Part shown: positions 29,137 to 37,301 of the stretch, piece after piece
Layout of the letters: each line of letters begins with the position of its first letter
Position numbering within the stretch: the first letter of the stretch is position 1
From: Corallococcus sp. AS-1-6
GTDB taxonomy: Bacteria > Myxococcota > Myxococcia > Myxococcales > Myxococcaceae
Direction: 5' to 3'
NCBI RefSeq assembly: GCF_020037015.1
Contig: NZ_JAIQDE010000044.1
Span: 1-61,003, forward strand
DNA length: 61,003 nucleotides
The notes under the pieces: model-generated
What the model was told of the DNA's origin: nothing
The model's database searches: none
The model's input: only the letters and a program-made list of their open reading frames with translations
Program-made: the position numbers and the translations under genes

Positions 29137-29502
29137 GAGACTCTCCTGGATTGGCTTTCGGGCCACGATGGCGCCGTGCCGATATCGAGAATAGTCTCAT
29201 CAAATCACAAGTCAATAACAGCCATGAGATATACTCAAACAGGGGAAATGCTGGATTGACGCAAGGAATTGTCGGCCCGCGTCAGTCACATCCGCCCGGA
29301 CCCGCCAACGTCAATCCAGACCCGGTGTCACACGGCCCCATTCCACGCCGTCTGGTGAGGGATTGCGGGGAGGAGCCCCGGGCTGGAGAGGGATTGATGG
29401 GTTCACGCCGGACCTCACGGTGAGGGCCGTGGGTGCCTTCCGCATGCACCCGGGGTTCTGGCATATTCCATGGAGGTCATCTTTTTCCGGGAGGAGTTCA
29501 AC
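29137..29502. other. AT-rich divergent regulatory region
   Basis: This 366-base gap lies between the peptide gene (-) and a lipoprotein gene (+). Its left 150 bases are strikingly AT-rich for this genome and hold the peptide promoter. Just upstream of the -35 box is a small imperfect palindrome, GAGATATACTC (29226-29236), a possible operator. I see no gene in it. Confidence 0.6.
29188..29215 (-). promoter_or_regulatory. Sigma-70-like promoter of the peptide operon
   Basis: On the minus strand, TTGACT (29215-29210) and TATTCT (29193-29188) are separated by 16 bases. A start site near 29181 would give a 5' leader of about 45 bases. Such near-consensus boxes are rare in this window, which suggests strong expression. 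Confidence 0.6.
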
Positions 29503-30561
29503 ATGGTCCGCACCTCGAGCCTCTTCAGCGCCCTGCTCCTCCTGAGCGCCTGCCAGAAGCCCGCGGAGTCCTCCCTGACCGTGCCCGCTGCCGCGCCGGT
29601 GAAGGTGGCGCCGTTCTCGCTGTCGGTGCTGCGGGACGAGGCGTCGTCGGGCTGTACCTGGCTGCGGCTGGAGTCAGACGGCAGCCGCAGGGCGCTCGTC
29701 ACGGTGGACGCGGCGTGTGACGGGTTGCAGCTCGCGTGGAGCCCGGACGGCAGGCACGCGGCGGTGCGCGACCCGGCCGGCAGCGCTCGGGGGCCCGGGC
29801 GGGTGTGGACGGTGGACCTGTCGTCCGGACAGGGCTCGGCGCAGCTCCTGCCGGAGGAGGGGCTGACGGGCGCGGTGGGGTTTGATTCGGTGGGGCGGCT
29901 GGTGGCGTTGACGGCGCACACGGGCGAGCTGGTGCGGCGCGACGACGTCTTCCTCTTCGAGGGCCGGCGCATCCCCATCCCGGAGCTGGACGAGGGCGCG
30001 GGGCTCGCGCACGCGTACCGGCTGGAGGCGGGGGCGTGGAAGCGCATCGAGACGGTGGCCACGCGCGGTGACGCGGACGCGGTGTTCGCGCTCGCGACCA
30101 CGGAGATGCTGGTGTCGTCCACGGTGGCCGGGGACGTGGACGCGCTGGCGGCGCAGGGCCTGGATGAGGGCAGTCAGGACGCGGCCCGGCTGGACGCGGT
30201 GGTGCCCGAGCGGGGGCACGACGTGTTCGGCGGCTGGGCGCGCGTGGAGTCGCGCGGCGGTCCGCTGTTCGCGTGGCAGACCGCGGGTGAGCAGACCGCG
30301 CTGATGATGCCGGTGCGCTGGGAGGTGGAGGACGGCCACCTGGGCGAGCCCGAGGGACTCGCCCTGCCCGCCCACAGCCCCGTGCGGGCGCTGGCGCGCG
30401 GGGACCTGCTGCTGCTCGCGGGCGAGACGCAGGCGCGCGTCTACGACCTGGGCTCGCGGCGCCTGGCGGCGTCCTTCGACGGCTTCCGGAGCGTGCGCTT
30501 CTGGCCGGAGCCGGGCTCGAGGGTGCCGCGCGGAGCCACGGCGGCGTCCGGTCAACCGTAG
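29503..30561 (+). CDS. Lipoprotein with beta-propeller-like C-terminal region, unknown function
   Basis: This encodes 352 residues. The start ATG 29503 follows GGGAGGAG, giving a lipoprotein signal (MVRTSSLFSALLLLSAC, lipid Cys at 17). The body has repeated short strands with LAWSPDGRHAAVRD and GFDSVGRLVALT, which resemble WD40/TolB-type blades, so a beta-propeller is possible. It is divergent from the peptide operon across the AT-rich region and convergent with the zinc-ribbon gene. I do not recognise a specific family. Confidence 0.75.
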   Translation: MVRTSSLFSALLLLSACQKPAESSLTVPAAAPVKVAPFSLSVLRDEASSGCTWLRLESDGSRRALVTVDAACDGLQLAWSPDGRHAAVRDPAGSARGPGRVWTVDLSSGQGSAQLLPEEGLTGAVGFDSVGRLVALTAHTGELVRRDDVFLFEGRRIPIPELDEGAGLAHAYRLEAGAWKRIETVATRGDADAVFALATTEMLVSSTVAGDVDALAAQGLDEGSQDAARLDAVVPERGHDVFGGWARVESRGGPLFAWQTAGEQTALMMPVRWEVEDGHLGEPEGLALPAHSPVRALARGDLLLLAGETQARVYDLGSRRLAASFDGFRSVRFWPEPGSRVPRGATAASGQP

Positions 30562-30577
30562 GCGCGCGAGCCGCTCC

Positions 30578-31468
30578 TCACATCTGCCCCGTGCTCTTGA
30601 GGGCCGCGAGCACGATGGCGCCGTAGACGCCACCGCAGAGGCAGCAGGAGAGCACGGGCACCAGGAGCGCGCCCGCGAGCGCCGTGCCCCAACTGGTGCG
30701 GTGCAGCGTGCGGTAGGTGAAGGCGCGCAGGCCCATGGCCCAGAAGGGCGCGGCGTACACGGCGACAAAGGGAATGATGCCGACGATGTACGGAGCCTGG
30801 GACATGGCGTGAGCGCGCAGGGTCACGGAGAAGCCGCGCTCCACGCCGCCCATGCGGAGGATGAGGTGGTCCAGGCCCGCGTTCACCAGGGTCATGCCGG
30901 TGCTGAACACGGGCATGAGCACGGTCCAGGCCGCCATGCCGACGGTCATCCAGAGCTTGACGGTCTTTGGATCCGCGCCGCTCCCGCCCGTCTCCGTCTC
31001 CGGGATGAAGCCCATGATGACGCCGATGAGCGCGGTGTAGACGAGGCCTGTCGACAGGAAGCCGGCGATCGCCGACAGCATCACGAAGCCCATGGAGCTG
31101 CTCACGGGCGCGTCGGGGTTGACGCCCCGGAGGGTCTCCGTGGGCCGCATCAGCATGCCGAAGCACGTCCGCCAGAAGGCCTTGAGCGTCCCCAGCTCCG
31201 CGCGCTGGTCCCAGGGCAGTTGGCCCAAGGGTTCACGGTCAAGGCAGGTGGCGCAGACGGTGCCCTCGGGCCCCTGTCGAATGCAGCGGGCGCAGGCGAA
31301 CACGCCACAGCGAGGGCAGGTGGCCACGCTGAGCCACTCAGGGTGCACGGCGCAGACGGGCTCGGCGCCGCCGGGAGCCGGGGCCACCAGCAGCGAGGCC
31401 CCGCACCGCGCGCACGTCTCCGCGCCGGGGGTGAAGGGGGCCTGACAGGAAGGACAGGAAGGCGTCAT
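30578..31468 (-). CDS. Zinc-ribbon/B-box plus Yip1-like membrane protein
   Basis: This encodes 296 residues. The N-terminus has two zinc-binding modules: CPSC-X10-CARC (residues 5-20) and a B-box-like CAVHP-CPRC-CARC-CATC cluster (about 38-75). The rest holds five or six hydrophobic helices, with LKAFWRTCFGMLMRPTETLRG as a typical lead-in to a YIP1 domain. Such proteins are common in myxobacteria; their function is unknown. The start ATG 31468 avoids a poor extension upstream. Confidence 0.8.
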   Translation of the reverse strand: MTPSCPSCQAPFTPGAETCARCGASLLVAPAPGGAEPVCAVHPEWLSVATCPRCGVFACARCIRQGPEGTVCATCLDREPLGQLPWDQRAELGTLKAFWRTCFGMLMRPTETLRGVNPDAPVSSSMGFVMLSAIAGFLSTGLVYTALIGVIMGFIPETETGGSGADPKTVKLWMTVGMAAWTVLMPVFSTGMTLVNAGLDHLILRMGGVERGFSVTLRAHAMSQAPYIVGIIPFVAVYAAPFWAMGLRAFTYRTLHRTSWGTALAGALLVPVLSCCLCGGVYGAIVLAALKSTGQM

Positions 31469-31544
31469 CGCCGCGCATCCTCGCACGGCTCGGACCCCGT
31501 CATGAGCACAGCCGATGGAGCGGAGCTCCCGGCCGCGCGGTCTC

Positions 31545-31572
31545 AAAACCTGTCCGACTGTCGGACAGGTTT
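31545..31572 (-). terminator. Rho-independent-type terminator after the LACTB-like gene
   Basis: A perfect 12-base stem (AAACCTGTCCGA and TCGGACAGGTTT, loop CTG) ends in TTTT when read on the minus strand. It lies 119 bases after the stop of the serine hydrolase gene and before the zinc-ribbon gene, so it probably ends the SGNH-LACTB operon. Confidence 0.75.
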
Positions 31573-31690
31573 CCACGGCCCGCCTCCGCCGGGTGGACGC
31601 GGCAGGGCTCTCACCTTCTCAGCGCCAGGGACAACCTCCGTGTCCGGAGGCTTGGGAGCCGTGCCTTCCCGGGATGCCCGGTCGCGGGCG

Positions 31691-33943
31691 CTACGGCTCT
31701 GGCGCGGACTCCGGATCCACCGGCACCGTGGGGGACGTGCTCCCGGCCTTGTCCTGTGCCGGCGCGCTGCCCGCGGGTGCCACGACGCCCGGCTGCGCTT
31801 TCGGGGCCCGGGCCTCCTGCGCGGCCCGGACCTGACGGGCCCGCTTCGCCTGGGCCAGGGCCGCCTTCGCCGCGCCCGCGTCACCCAGGGCACGCTCGCG
31901 CTTCGCCAGCGCGTCCCACAGCTCCGGCGCGTCCGGATGCAGCGTCACCGCCGCGCGCAACAGGCCCCGCGCCACCTTCGGCGAACGCGTGTCCAACAGC
32001 CGCTTCAGGAACCCCGTGGGCGACAGCACCAGCGACCCCTCCGGCGTCTCGAACGCCTCACGCACGTGGGGAATCGCCTCCGGCTCCCGGTCCGCCTCCA
32101 TCAACCCCACCGCCCGCGCCAGATGCGCGTCCATCGACTCCGGATGCAGCTCCGTCGCTCGCTCCAACCAGCGCATCCGGTCCACCGGCTTGCGCTTCGC
32201 GCGGTCCGCCAGCGTCAGCAGCTCGTCCGTGTAGTCGGGCCGCACGGCGGGGGCGCGCACCGCCGCCTCCTTCAGCGCCGGCCACAGCCGCTCCGGATCC
32301 TTCATCGCCTCCAGGCGCGTGCGCTTCAGCGCCGGCACCTCCGCGCGCCTCCACCCCGCGACGAAGCGCGCCACGTCGCTCCGCACGGACGGACTGAAAC
32401 GCTCCGCCTCCGGACACTTCAGCGTCTCACACGCCGACAGGTAGTCCGCGAAGAAGCCCGCCGCGCCCTGCGTCCGGTACGCGCGCAGCCGCTCCGCGCC
32501 CATCGCCTTCTCCACCGTGGCCGCCATGTGCGCGCCCACGCGGATGAAGAGCGACTCCGCGCGCGGCTCGTGCGCGCCGCGGATCCGCTCCATCGCGCCC
32601 CGGCCGTCCCGGGCGATCGCCGCCCGGTCGAAGAGCGACGACACCTTCGCGAACGCTCCCGCCAGGTCCGTCTCCGGCGGCAGCGTGCCCGGCCCGCGCG
32701 TGGCCCAGTCGTGGTACGCGAGCCCGTAGCTCGCCAGCCGCCCCATGCCCTCGTAGACGACCGCGTCCACCGGGTCCGTGAAGTGTCCGCCCCGGGCCGG
32801 CGCGCCCTCGTCCAGCACCGTCTCCATCAACCGGATGGACAGCCGGCGCAGCCGCTTCGCCTCGTCCTCCACGTTGGTGGCGAGCGCGATGGCCGTGTCC
32901 TCCGCCGGCAGCAGCACCAGCAGCGTCGTCGTCTCCGGCTGCCCGCCCGCGTGCGCGACGATGTAGTGGCCGCGCAGCGGATAGGTCGCGAAGCCCATGC
33001 CGTAGTCGGTGATGTGCCCGTCGCGCGTCACCATCGTCGCCTGCATGCGGCCCATCGTCTCGCGCGACACCAGCGTGTGGTCCAGCACCGCGCGCGCGAA
33101 GCCCAGCAGGTCCTCCACCGTCGCGCGCGTGCCGCCGCCCGCGAAGCGGCTGGTGACGTCCAGGAAGCGCGAGGGCTTCAGCGTGGCGCCCGACACCCGG
33201 TAGCCCACCGCCTGCTGCGCGTCGCGCGTGCTGATCTCGTCCACGTCCGCGTGGCTCATGTTCGCGGGGCCGAAGACGTGGTCGCGCAGGTACTCGCGGT
33301 AGGACTGGCCGGAGGCCGTCTCCACCGCCGCGCCCAGCAGGTTGAAGCCCCACGTCGTGTACAGGTAGCGCGTGCCCGGCTCCGACACGAGCGGCCGGTC
33401 CGCGAACAGCCCGATGGCCTCCTTCGTCGTCACCGGCTTCGTGTTGTTGCCGGCGCTCGGGCTGTCGTAGGTGGGCACCCCGCCCAGGTGGCCCAGCAAC
33501 TGCCGCACCGTCACCGGCCACTGCTTCACCGGGTACTCGGGCACCAGCGTGTGGATGTCCGCGTCCAGGTCCAGCTTGCCCGCCTGCGCCAACTGCATCA
33601 CGGCCACCGCCGTGAAGGACTTGGTGATGGACGCCATGCGGTACGTGGTGCGCACCGTGGCCGGCAGCTTCTTCGCCAGGTCGCGGTAGCCGTAGCCGTT
33701 CATCCACCGCTGGCCGCCCCGCATCACGCCCACGGACAGGCCCGCGGTGGGGCCCTGCTTCAGGTCCGCGCGCACCAGCGCGTCCAGCGCGCGCTGCACC
33801 TCCGGAGGGAACTCGGAGGCCTTCGCATCCGGCTCCGGCGCGGCCTTCGCGCTGGCCTCCAGCGGGGGCTTCACGGCGGTCGCCTGCGCGAACGCGGGCC
33901 CCGCCTCCAGCAACACCCACAGCGCGACGAAGAGCCGCTTCAT
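31691..33943 (-). CDS. LACTB-like serine hydrolase (beta-lactamase/PBP fold) with helical C-terminal domain
   Basis: This encodes 750 residues. A Sec signal (MKRLFVALWVLLEAGPAFAQ) precedes a serine beta-lactamase-like domain at about 48-385. The catalytic SxxK is S105-ITK (MASITKSF), the second motif is Y195-TTWGF, and HAGG near 327 replaces KTG. The YTTWGF form is close to LACTB, a protease-like member, rather than to true class C beta-lactamases. Residues 400-700 are helical with TPR-like segments, and the tail is Ala/Pro-rich. It is periplasmic. The start overlaps the SGNH gene stop as ATGA, so the two products probably work together on the envelope. Confidence 0.87.
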   Translation of the reverse strand: MKRLFVALWVLLEAGPAFAQATAVKPPLEASAKAAPEPDAKASEFPPEVQRALDALVRADLKQGPTAGLSVGVMRGGQRWMNGYGYRDLAKKLPATVRTTYRMASITKSFTAVAVMQLAQAGKLDLDADIHTLVPEYPVKQWPVTVRQLLGHLGGVPTYDSPSAGNNTKPVTTKEAIGLFADRPLVSEPGTRYLYTTWGFNLLGAAVETASGQSYREYLRDHVFGPANMSHADVDEISTRDAQQAVGYRVSGATLKPSRFLDVTSRFAGGGTRATVEDLLGFARAVLDHTLVSRETMGRMQATMVTRDGHITDYGMGFATYPLRGHYIVAHAGGQPETTTLLVLLPAEDTAIALATNVEDEAKRLRRLSIRLMETVLDEGAPARGGHFTDPVDAVVYEGMGRLASYGLAYHDWATRGPGTLPPETDLAGAFAKVSSLFDRAAIARDGRGAMERIRGAHEPRAESLFIRVGAHMAATVEKAMGAERLRAYRTQGAAGFFADYLSACETLKCPEAERFSPSVRSDVARFVAGWRRAEVPALKRTRLEAMKDPERLWPALKEAAVRAPAVRPDYTDELLTLADRAKRKPVDRMRWLERATELHPESMDAHLARAVGLMEADREPEAIPHVREAFETPEGSLVLSPTGFLKRLLDTRSPKVARGLLRAAVTLHPDAPELWDALAKRERALGDAGAAKAALAQAKRARQVRAAQEARAPKAQPGVVAPAGSAPAQDKAGSTSPTVPVDPESAPEP

Positions 33944-35538
33944 GGCACCACCTCCGCGGTCTCGCTGCTCGCCCCGGTGTCCGCGGCCTCTTCACGCGAG
34001 CTCGTGAGCGCCGGCACCGCGCCCTCGTTCACCCAGCCCGCGAGCAGCGCGTCCGAGACCACCTGCCCCAGCAGGTCCAATCCCTGCCCCCGCGGATGCA
34101 CCAAATCATCGTGCATGAACCCCGCCTGGTTGAAGCGCTCGAGCGACCCCGCGCCGCCCATCGCCGCGTAGAGGTCGAAGAAGCCGCAGCCCTCGGCGAG
34201 CGCCACCTCGCGCTCGGCCTGGATGGCGGCCACCAGGAACGGCCGCTGCGTCAGGGGCTTGCCCTTCGCGTGCCCGTCCCGCACCGCGTCCATGGGGCCC
34301 ACCACCAGGCACGCGCTGCCGGGCGCGGCGGCGCGGGCGCGGCGCAGCAGCGCGGCCAGGTCCTGGCGCACGGTGGGCAGGTCCGTGCGCTTCCACTCCA
34401 GGCGCTTGGACTCGTTGCCGCCCAGGAAGAAGAGCAGCAGCTTCGGGTCGCGCTGGGCAATCTGCGCCTTCAGCGCGTCCTCCTCCAGCCGGGCATACAG
34501 CGTGGCATCCGCGGACGGCACGCCGAGCATGTCCAGCACGATGCCGGGCCCGTCCTTCTGGAGCACCACGCCCTGCACGATGGCGCCCCTGCCCTCCGCG
34601 GTGATGTCCAGCCACTTCGCGCCCGCGGGCAAATCGAAGGACGTGGTGCGGCTCTTCCCGTCCTCCTGGGGCTCCGTGCGCGTCAGCACCGCGCCATCCA
34701 CGGACACGACGAGGCGGCCCGCGCCCTTCACGTCCTTCCACCACAGCGTCCCGCGCGGCTCGCCCTCCAGCTTGAAGCGGCCCCGGGCGCGGTCCTCCGT
34801 GGCCAGGTGATACACGCCGGTGATGCCGAACGGGTGCGGCGGCGCCTTCAGCTCGCCCAGCGTGCGCGGCTGCCAGCCGTGGCTCACGGCGGCCGTGCGC
34901 CCCCGTCCGCCGTACGGGGCCATGCGGTCCACCAGCAGCACACCCCGGCCCGCGCCGCCGAAGCCCGCCGCCAGCTCCTCGCGGACCACGTCCACGATGC
35001 GGTCCCCCGCGATGAGCGAGTTGCCGAACGCGGCGATGACCGTGGGCGCCGCCCCCGGAGCCTGGACGAGCCCGTCCAGCGCGGTGAAGAACGGCGTCAG
35101 CGCGGACCGCGCGCAGCCGGCGTCACCCTGCTCCAGACAGGGGTCCTCCACCGCGCCCCCCGGGGCCTTCAGCCGCGTGGCCAGCGCGTGCAGGTGTCCG
35201 GCGCGCTCGGTGGTGGGCGGCAGCGCGCGGAACGCGGAGCGCGCCACCGGCCGCGCCTTGCTGGGCGCCTGCGCGGGCAGGCTCGCGGAAGCGGGCACCA
35301 CCTGGGGCGAAGCCACACCCGTCACCGGGGACCCGGGAGCTTCGGAAGGTCGCGCCTCCTCGGAGGCGGGCCGCGAGACACCCGCTCCTGGCGGCGGCAC
35401 GGAGTCCGTCGCGGGCGGCGTCGTCAGGGGGAAGCGGTGAGGGGGTGTGCGGGACTCGCACCCGGGGAGCAGGGCCCCCGCCAGGACAGCGAGCAACCCC
35501 GCCCGCCAGCGCCCGCGCGAGACATCGAGAACCGTCAT
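33940..35538 (-). CDS. SGNH/GDSL-type hydrolase lipoprotein
   Basis: This encodes 532 residues. The start ATG 35538 gives a lipoprotein signal (WRAGLLAVLAGALLPGC, lipid Cys about residue 27). After a Pro/Ser-rich linker, the catalytic domain shows block I AAFGNSLIAGD (nucleophile Ser), block III FFLGGNESK (Asn), and block V DDLVHPRGQGLDLLG (Asp-His). A beta-sandwich-like insertion (RFKLEGEPRGTLWWKD) may bind carbohydrate. Enzymes of this fold remove or add acetyl groups on cell-wall sugars. It is translationally coupled to the LACTB-like gene downstream. Confidence 0.85.
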   Translation of the reverse strand: MTVLDVSRGRWRAGLLAVLAGALLPGCESRTPPHRFPLTTPPATDSVPPPGAGVSRPASEEARPSEAPGSPVTGVASPQVVPASASLPAQAPSKARPVARSAFRALPPTTERAGHLHALATRLKAPGGAVEDPCLEQGDAGCARSALTPFFTALDGLVQAPGAAPTVIAAFGNSLIAGDRIVDVVREELAAGFGGAGRGVLLVDRMAPYGGRGRTAAVSHGWQPRTLGELKAPPHPFGITGVYHLATEDRARGRFKLEGEPRGTLWWKDVKGAGRLVVSVDGAVLTRTEPQEDGKSRTTSFDLPAGAKWLDITAEGRGAIVQGVVLQKDGPGIVLDMLGVPSADATLYARLEEDALKAQIAQRDPKLLLFFLGGNESKRLEWKRTDLPTVRQDLAALLRRARAAAPGSACLVVGPMDAVRDGHAKGKPLTQRPFLVAAIQAEREVALAEGCGFFDLYAAMGGAGSLERFNQAGFMHDDLVHPRGQGLDLLGQVVSDALLAGWVNEGAVPALTSSREEAADTGASSETAEVVP

Positions 35539-35742
35539 GTGGCCCGGGAGCGTAGACGAAAGCCCGGGGACACGCATGTTCTGGACCCCACGCCTGGCCG
35601 CCTCGCGAGCCGCCCCGGCGTGACCTCCCGGACATTGAATCCGTCCGGGAGCGCACGTCCTGGCCAGCCCCCCCGGTGGAAGAACCGGTTTCCCGTACCC
35701 CAGTGCAAATGCAGGGTCAGGCCGCGAACATGCTCCCTTCAC

Positions 35743-36126
35743 ATGGCGCGGCGCGCCCCCAAATTATCCGCCGCGAATATGGCGAAGAACAGGCTCACAA
35801 CGTGGACGAAGCTCCACCGGCGATTTGGCGACCACGTGCGCCGCATGCGCAACAGCCGTGCGCTCACCCAGGAAGCCCTCGCCGAGCGCAGTGACCTGTC
35901 GGTGGACGCCATCCGCCGCATCGAGCGGGGCGCCTTCTCTCCATCGCTCGACACGCTGGGCAAGCTGTCCGTGGGGCTGGACGTGTCGCTCAAGACGCTC
36001 TTCCACTCGTTCGACCTGGAGCGCACGGACGGCGTGGCGGAGATCTGCGACTTCCTCGCGTGCCGCTCCGGCTCCGAGTTGAAGCTCGCCTGGCGCGTGC
36101 TCCAGGCCATGTTCGACGAGCGCTGA
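35743..36126 (+). CDS. XRE-family helix-turn-helix regulator
   Basis: This encodes 127 residues. An HTH_3-type domain spans about 26-85: LHRRFGDHVRRMRNSRALTQ, EALAERSDLSVDAIRRIERG, LGKLSVGLDVSLKTLF. The C-terminal 40 residues are helical and may dimerise. The start is uncertain, with ATGs at 35743 and 35779 and no clear ribosome binding site for either. It is divergent from the SGNH gene and could regulate it, but no operator is obvious. Confidence 0.85.
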   Translation: MARRAPKLSAANMAKNRLTTWTKLHRRFGDHVRRMRNSRALTQEALAERSDLSVDAIRRIERGAFSPSLDTLGKLSVGLDVSLKTLFHSFDLERTDGVAEICDFLACRSGSELKLAWRVLQAMFDER

Positions 36127-36206
36127 AGCACGCGCCGTGCGCTGCCGGTCACACCCGGCAGATGTTCCCTGTCACTCCCCGCGCGATTGCCCTATGCGTC
36201 GGGCCC

Positions 36207-36572
36207 ATGAGCCGCGCGCCCCCCACCCTCCTCCTCGTCGAGGAAGACAGCGACCTGCGCGACGCGCTCGTGGAGATCCTCCTCGCCGAAGGGCACACCG
36301 TCGCGGCCACGGAGAACGGCGACCAGGCGCTCGCGTGGCTGGGAGCGCACCCGAGCCCCGCGCTGGTGCTGGTGGACATGTGGACGCCGCGCAAGGACAG
36401 TTGGCGGCTGCTGGACACGCTGCGCCGCGAGCCCCGCTTCGCGGACCTCCCCGTGATGGCCATCAGCTCCAGCGAGGAGCGCCACCCCGCCATCCGCGAG
36501 GTGCTCTCCAAGCCCTTCGACCGCGAGGCCCTGCTCGCCGGGGTGCGCCGCTTCGTGCACCCGCTGCACTGA
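36207..36572 (+). CDS. Single-domain response regulator
   Basis: This encodes 121 residues, a stand-alone receiver: acidic residues in LVEEDSD (about 9-15), phospho-acceptor Asp in LVLVDMWTP near 54, Ser in MAISSS, and Lys in LSKPFD near 100. The usual GA motif is less clear. It lies 34 bases from a convergent lipoprotein gene, and a histidine kinase gene lies just beyond on the other strand, a possible partner. Confidence 0.88.
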   Translation: MSRAPPTLLLVEEDSDLRDALVEILLAEGHTVAATENGDQALAWLGAHPSPALVLVDMWTPRKDSWRLLDTLRREPRFADLPVMAISSSEERHPAIREVLSKPFDREALLAGVRRFVHPLH

Positions 36573-36587
36573 AGAAACGCGAGCCCC

Positions 36588-37199
36588 TCAGCCGCCGGTG
36601 GTGCGCTGACTCAACTGGCCCACCACGGCCGGGTCCAGGCGGAACGAGTCGAAGAAGCGGTCCGCGTCCTCGGGCGCGCGTCCCTCCGGGTGCAGCAGGA
36701 GCTGCTGGTACAGGCGCGGGCCCACCATGAAGAAGCGGCCCCGGAGGCGGCGCGAACCGGACACGCCGCCCACCTCCTGGCCCGGGAAGCCGCCCTCCAT
36801 CTCCAGCGGCTTCGCGCTGATGGCCGTCGCCCCCAGGGCCTCCAGCGCGCCCTGGCTGGCGCGGTCCACCACGTCGCGCGGGCGCACCTGCGCCACCGCC
36901 GCGAGCGGGAAGTCCGTATAGGAGACGTAGTAGGCGGTGTCCTCCTGCGTGCGCGCGGCGATGAACGTGTGCAACGTCACCTCGCCCACGTCCGTGGGCT
37001 GCACGCGCCGCTCCTCGGTGACGGGGCCGGGGAACGTCACGCTGAAGCCACCCTCCTGGGACTGGACGACGGAGGACGGCGCCTCCCGCACGGGCGCGGC
37101 GGGGGACACGGGGGGCTCGGTCCGCGTGCGCCCCGCGCACCCTCCCAGCACCAGCAGGGCGGCGGCCAGCGGCACGGCCCGGTAGGAACGCTTCATCAT
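36588..37199 (-). CDS. Lipoprotein, unknown function
   Basis: This encodes 203 residues. AGGAG lies eight bases before ATG 37199. The lipoprotein signal is RAVPLAAALLVLGGC, with the lipid Cys near 20. The mature part (GGFSVTFPGPVTEERR, then AYYVSYTDFP and a helix) resembles a small alpha/beta domain seen in uncharacterised exported proteins with the FSVxFPG start. It lies 102 bases downstream of the histidine kinase gene on the same strand. Confidence 0.78.
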   Translation of the reverse strand: MMKRSYRAVPLAAALLVLGGCAGRTRTEPPVSPAAPVREAPSSVVQSQEGGFSVTFPGPVTEERRVQPTDVGEVTLHTFIAARTQEDTAYYVSYTDFPLAAVAQVRPRDVVDRASQGALEALGATAISAKPLEMEGGFPGQEVGGVSGSRRLRGRFFMVGPRLYQQLLLHPEGRAPEDADRFFDSFRLDPAVVGQLSQRTTGG

Positions 37200-37301
37200 C
37201 CAGACGGCTCCTGACATGGGGCCGCAAGGTACGCCCTGCCCCGCCCGGGCGCATCCCTCCACTTCACCCGGGCCCGCTTCAGGCAACGGTTGCCCTGGCC
37301 T

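Noticed and set aside
29224-29259. Tiny plus-strand frame ATG-AGA-TAT to TGA
   Set aside because: Eleven codons overlapping the promoter region, with no ribosome binding site.
31691-33943. Class C beta-lactamase call for the serine hydrolase
   Set aside because: SxxK is present, but YTTWGF and HAGG replace the YxN and KTG motifs, so a LACTB-like hydrolase is a better fit.
30701-34171. A plus-strand open frame of 1156 codons
   Set aside because: It is antisense to the zinc-ribbon and LACTB-like genes and crosses the terminator at 31545-31572; low-complexity product.
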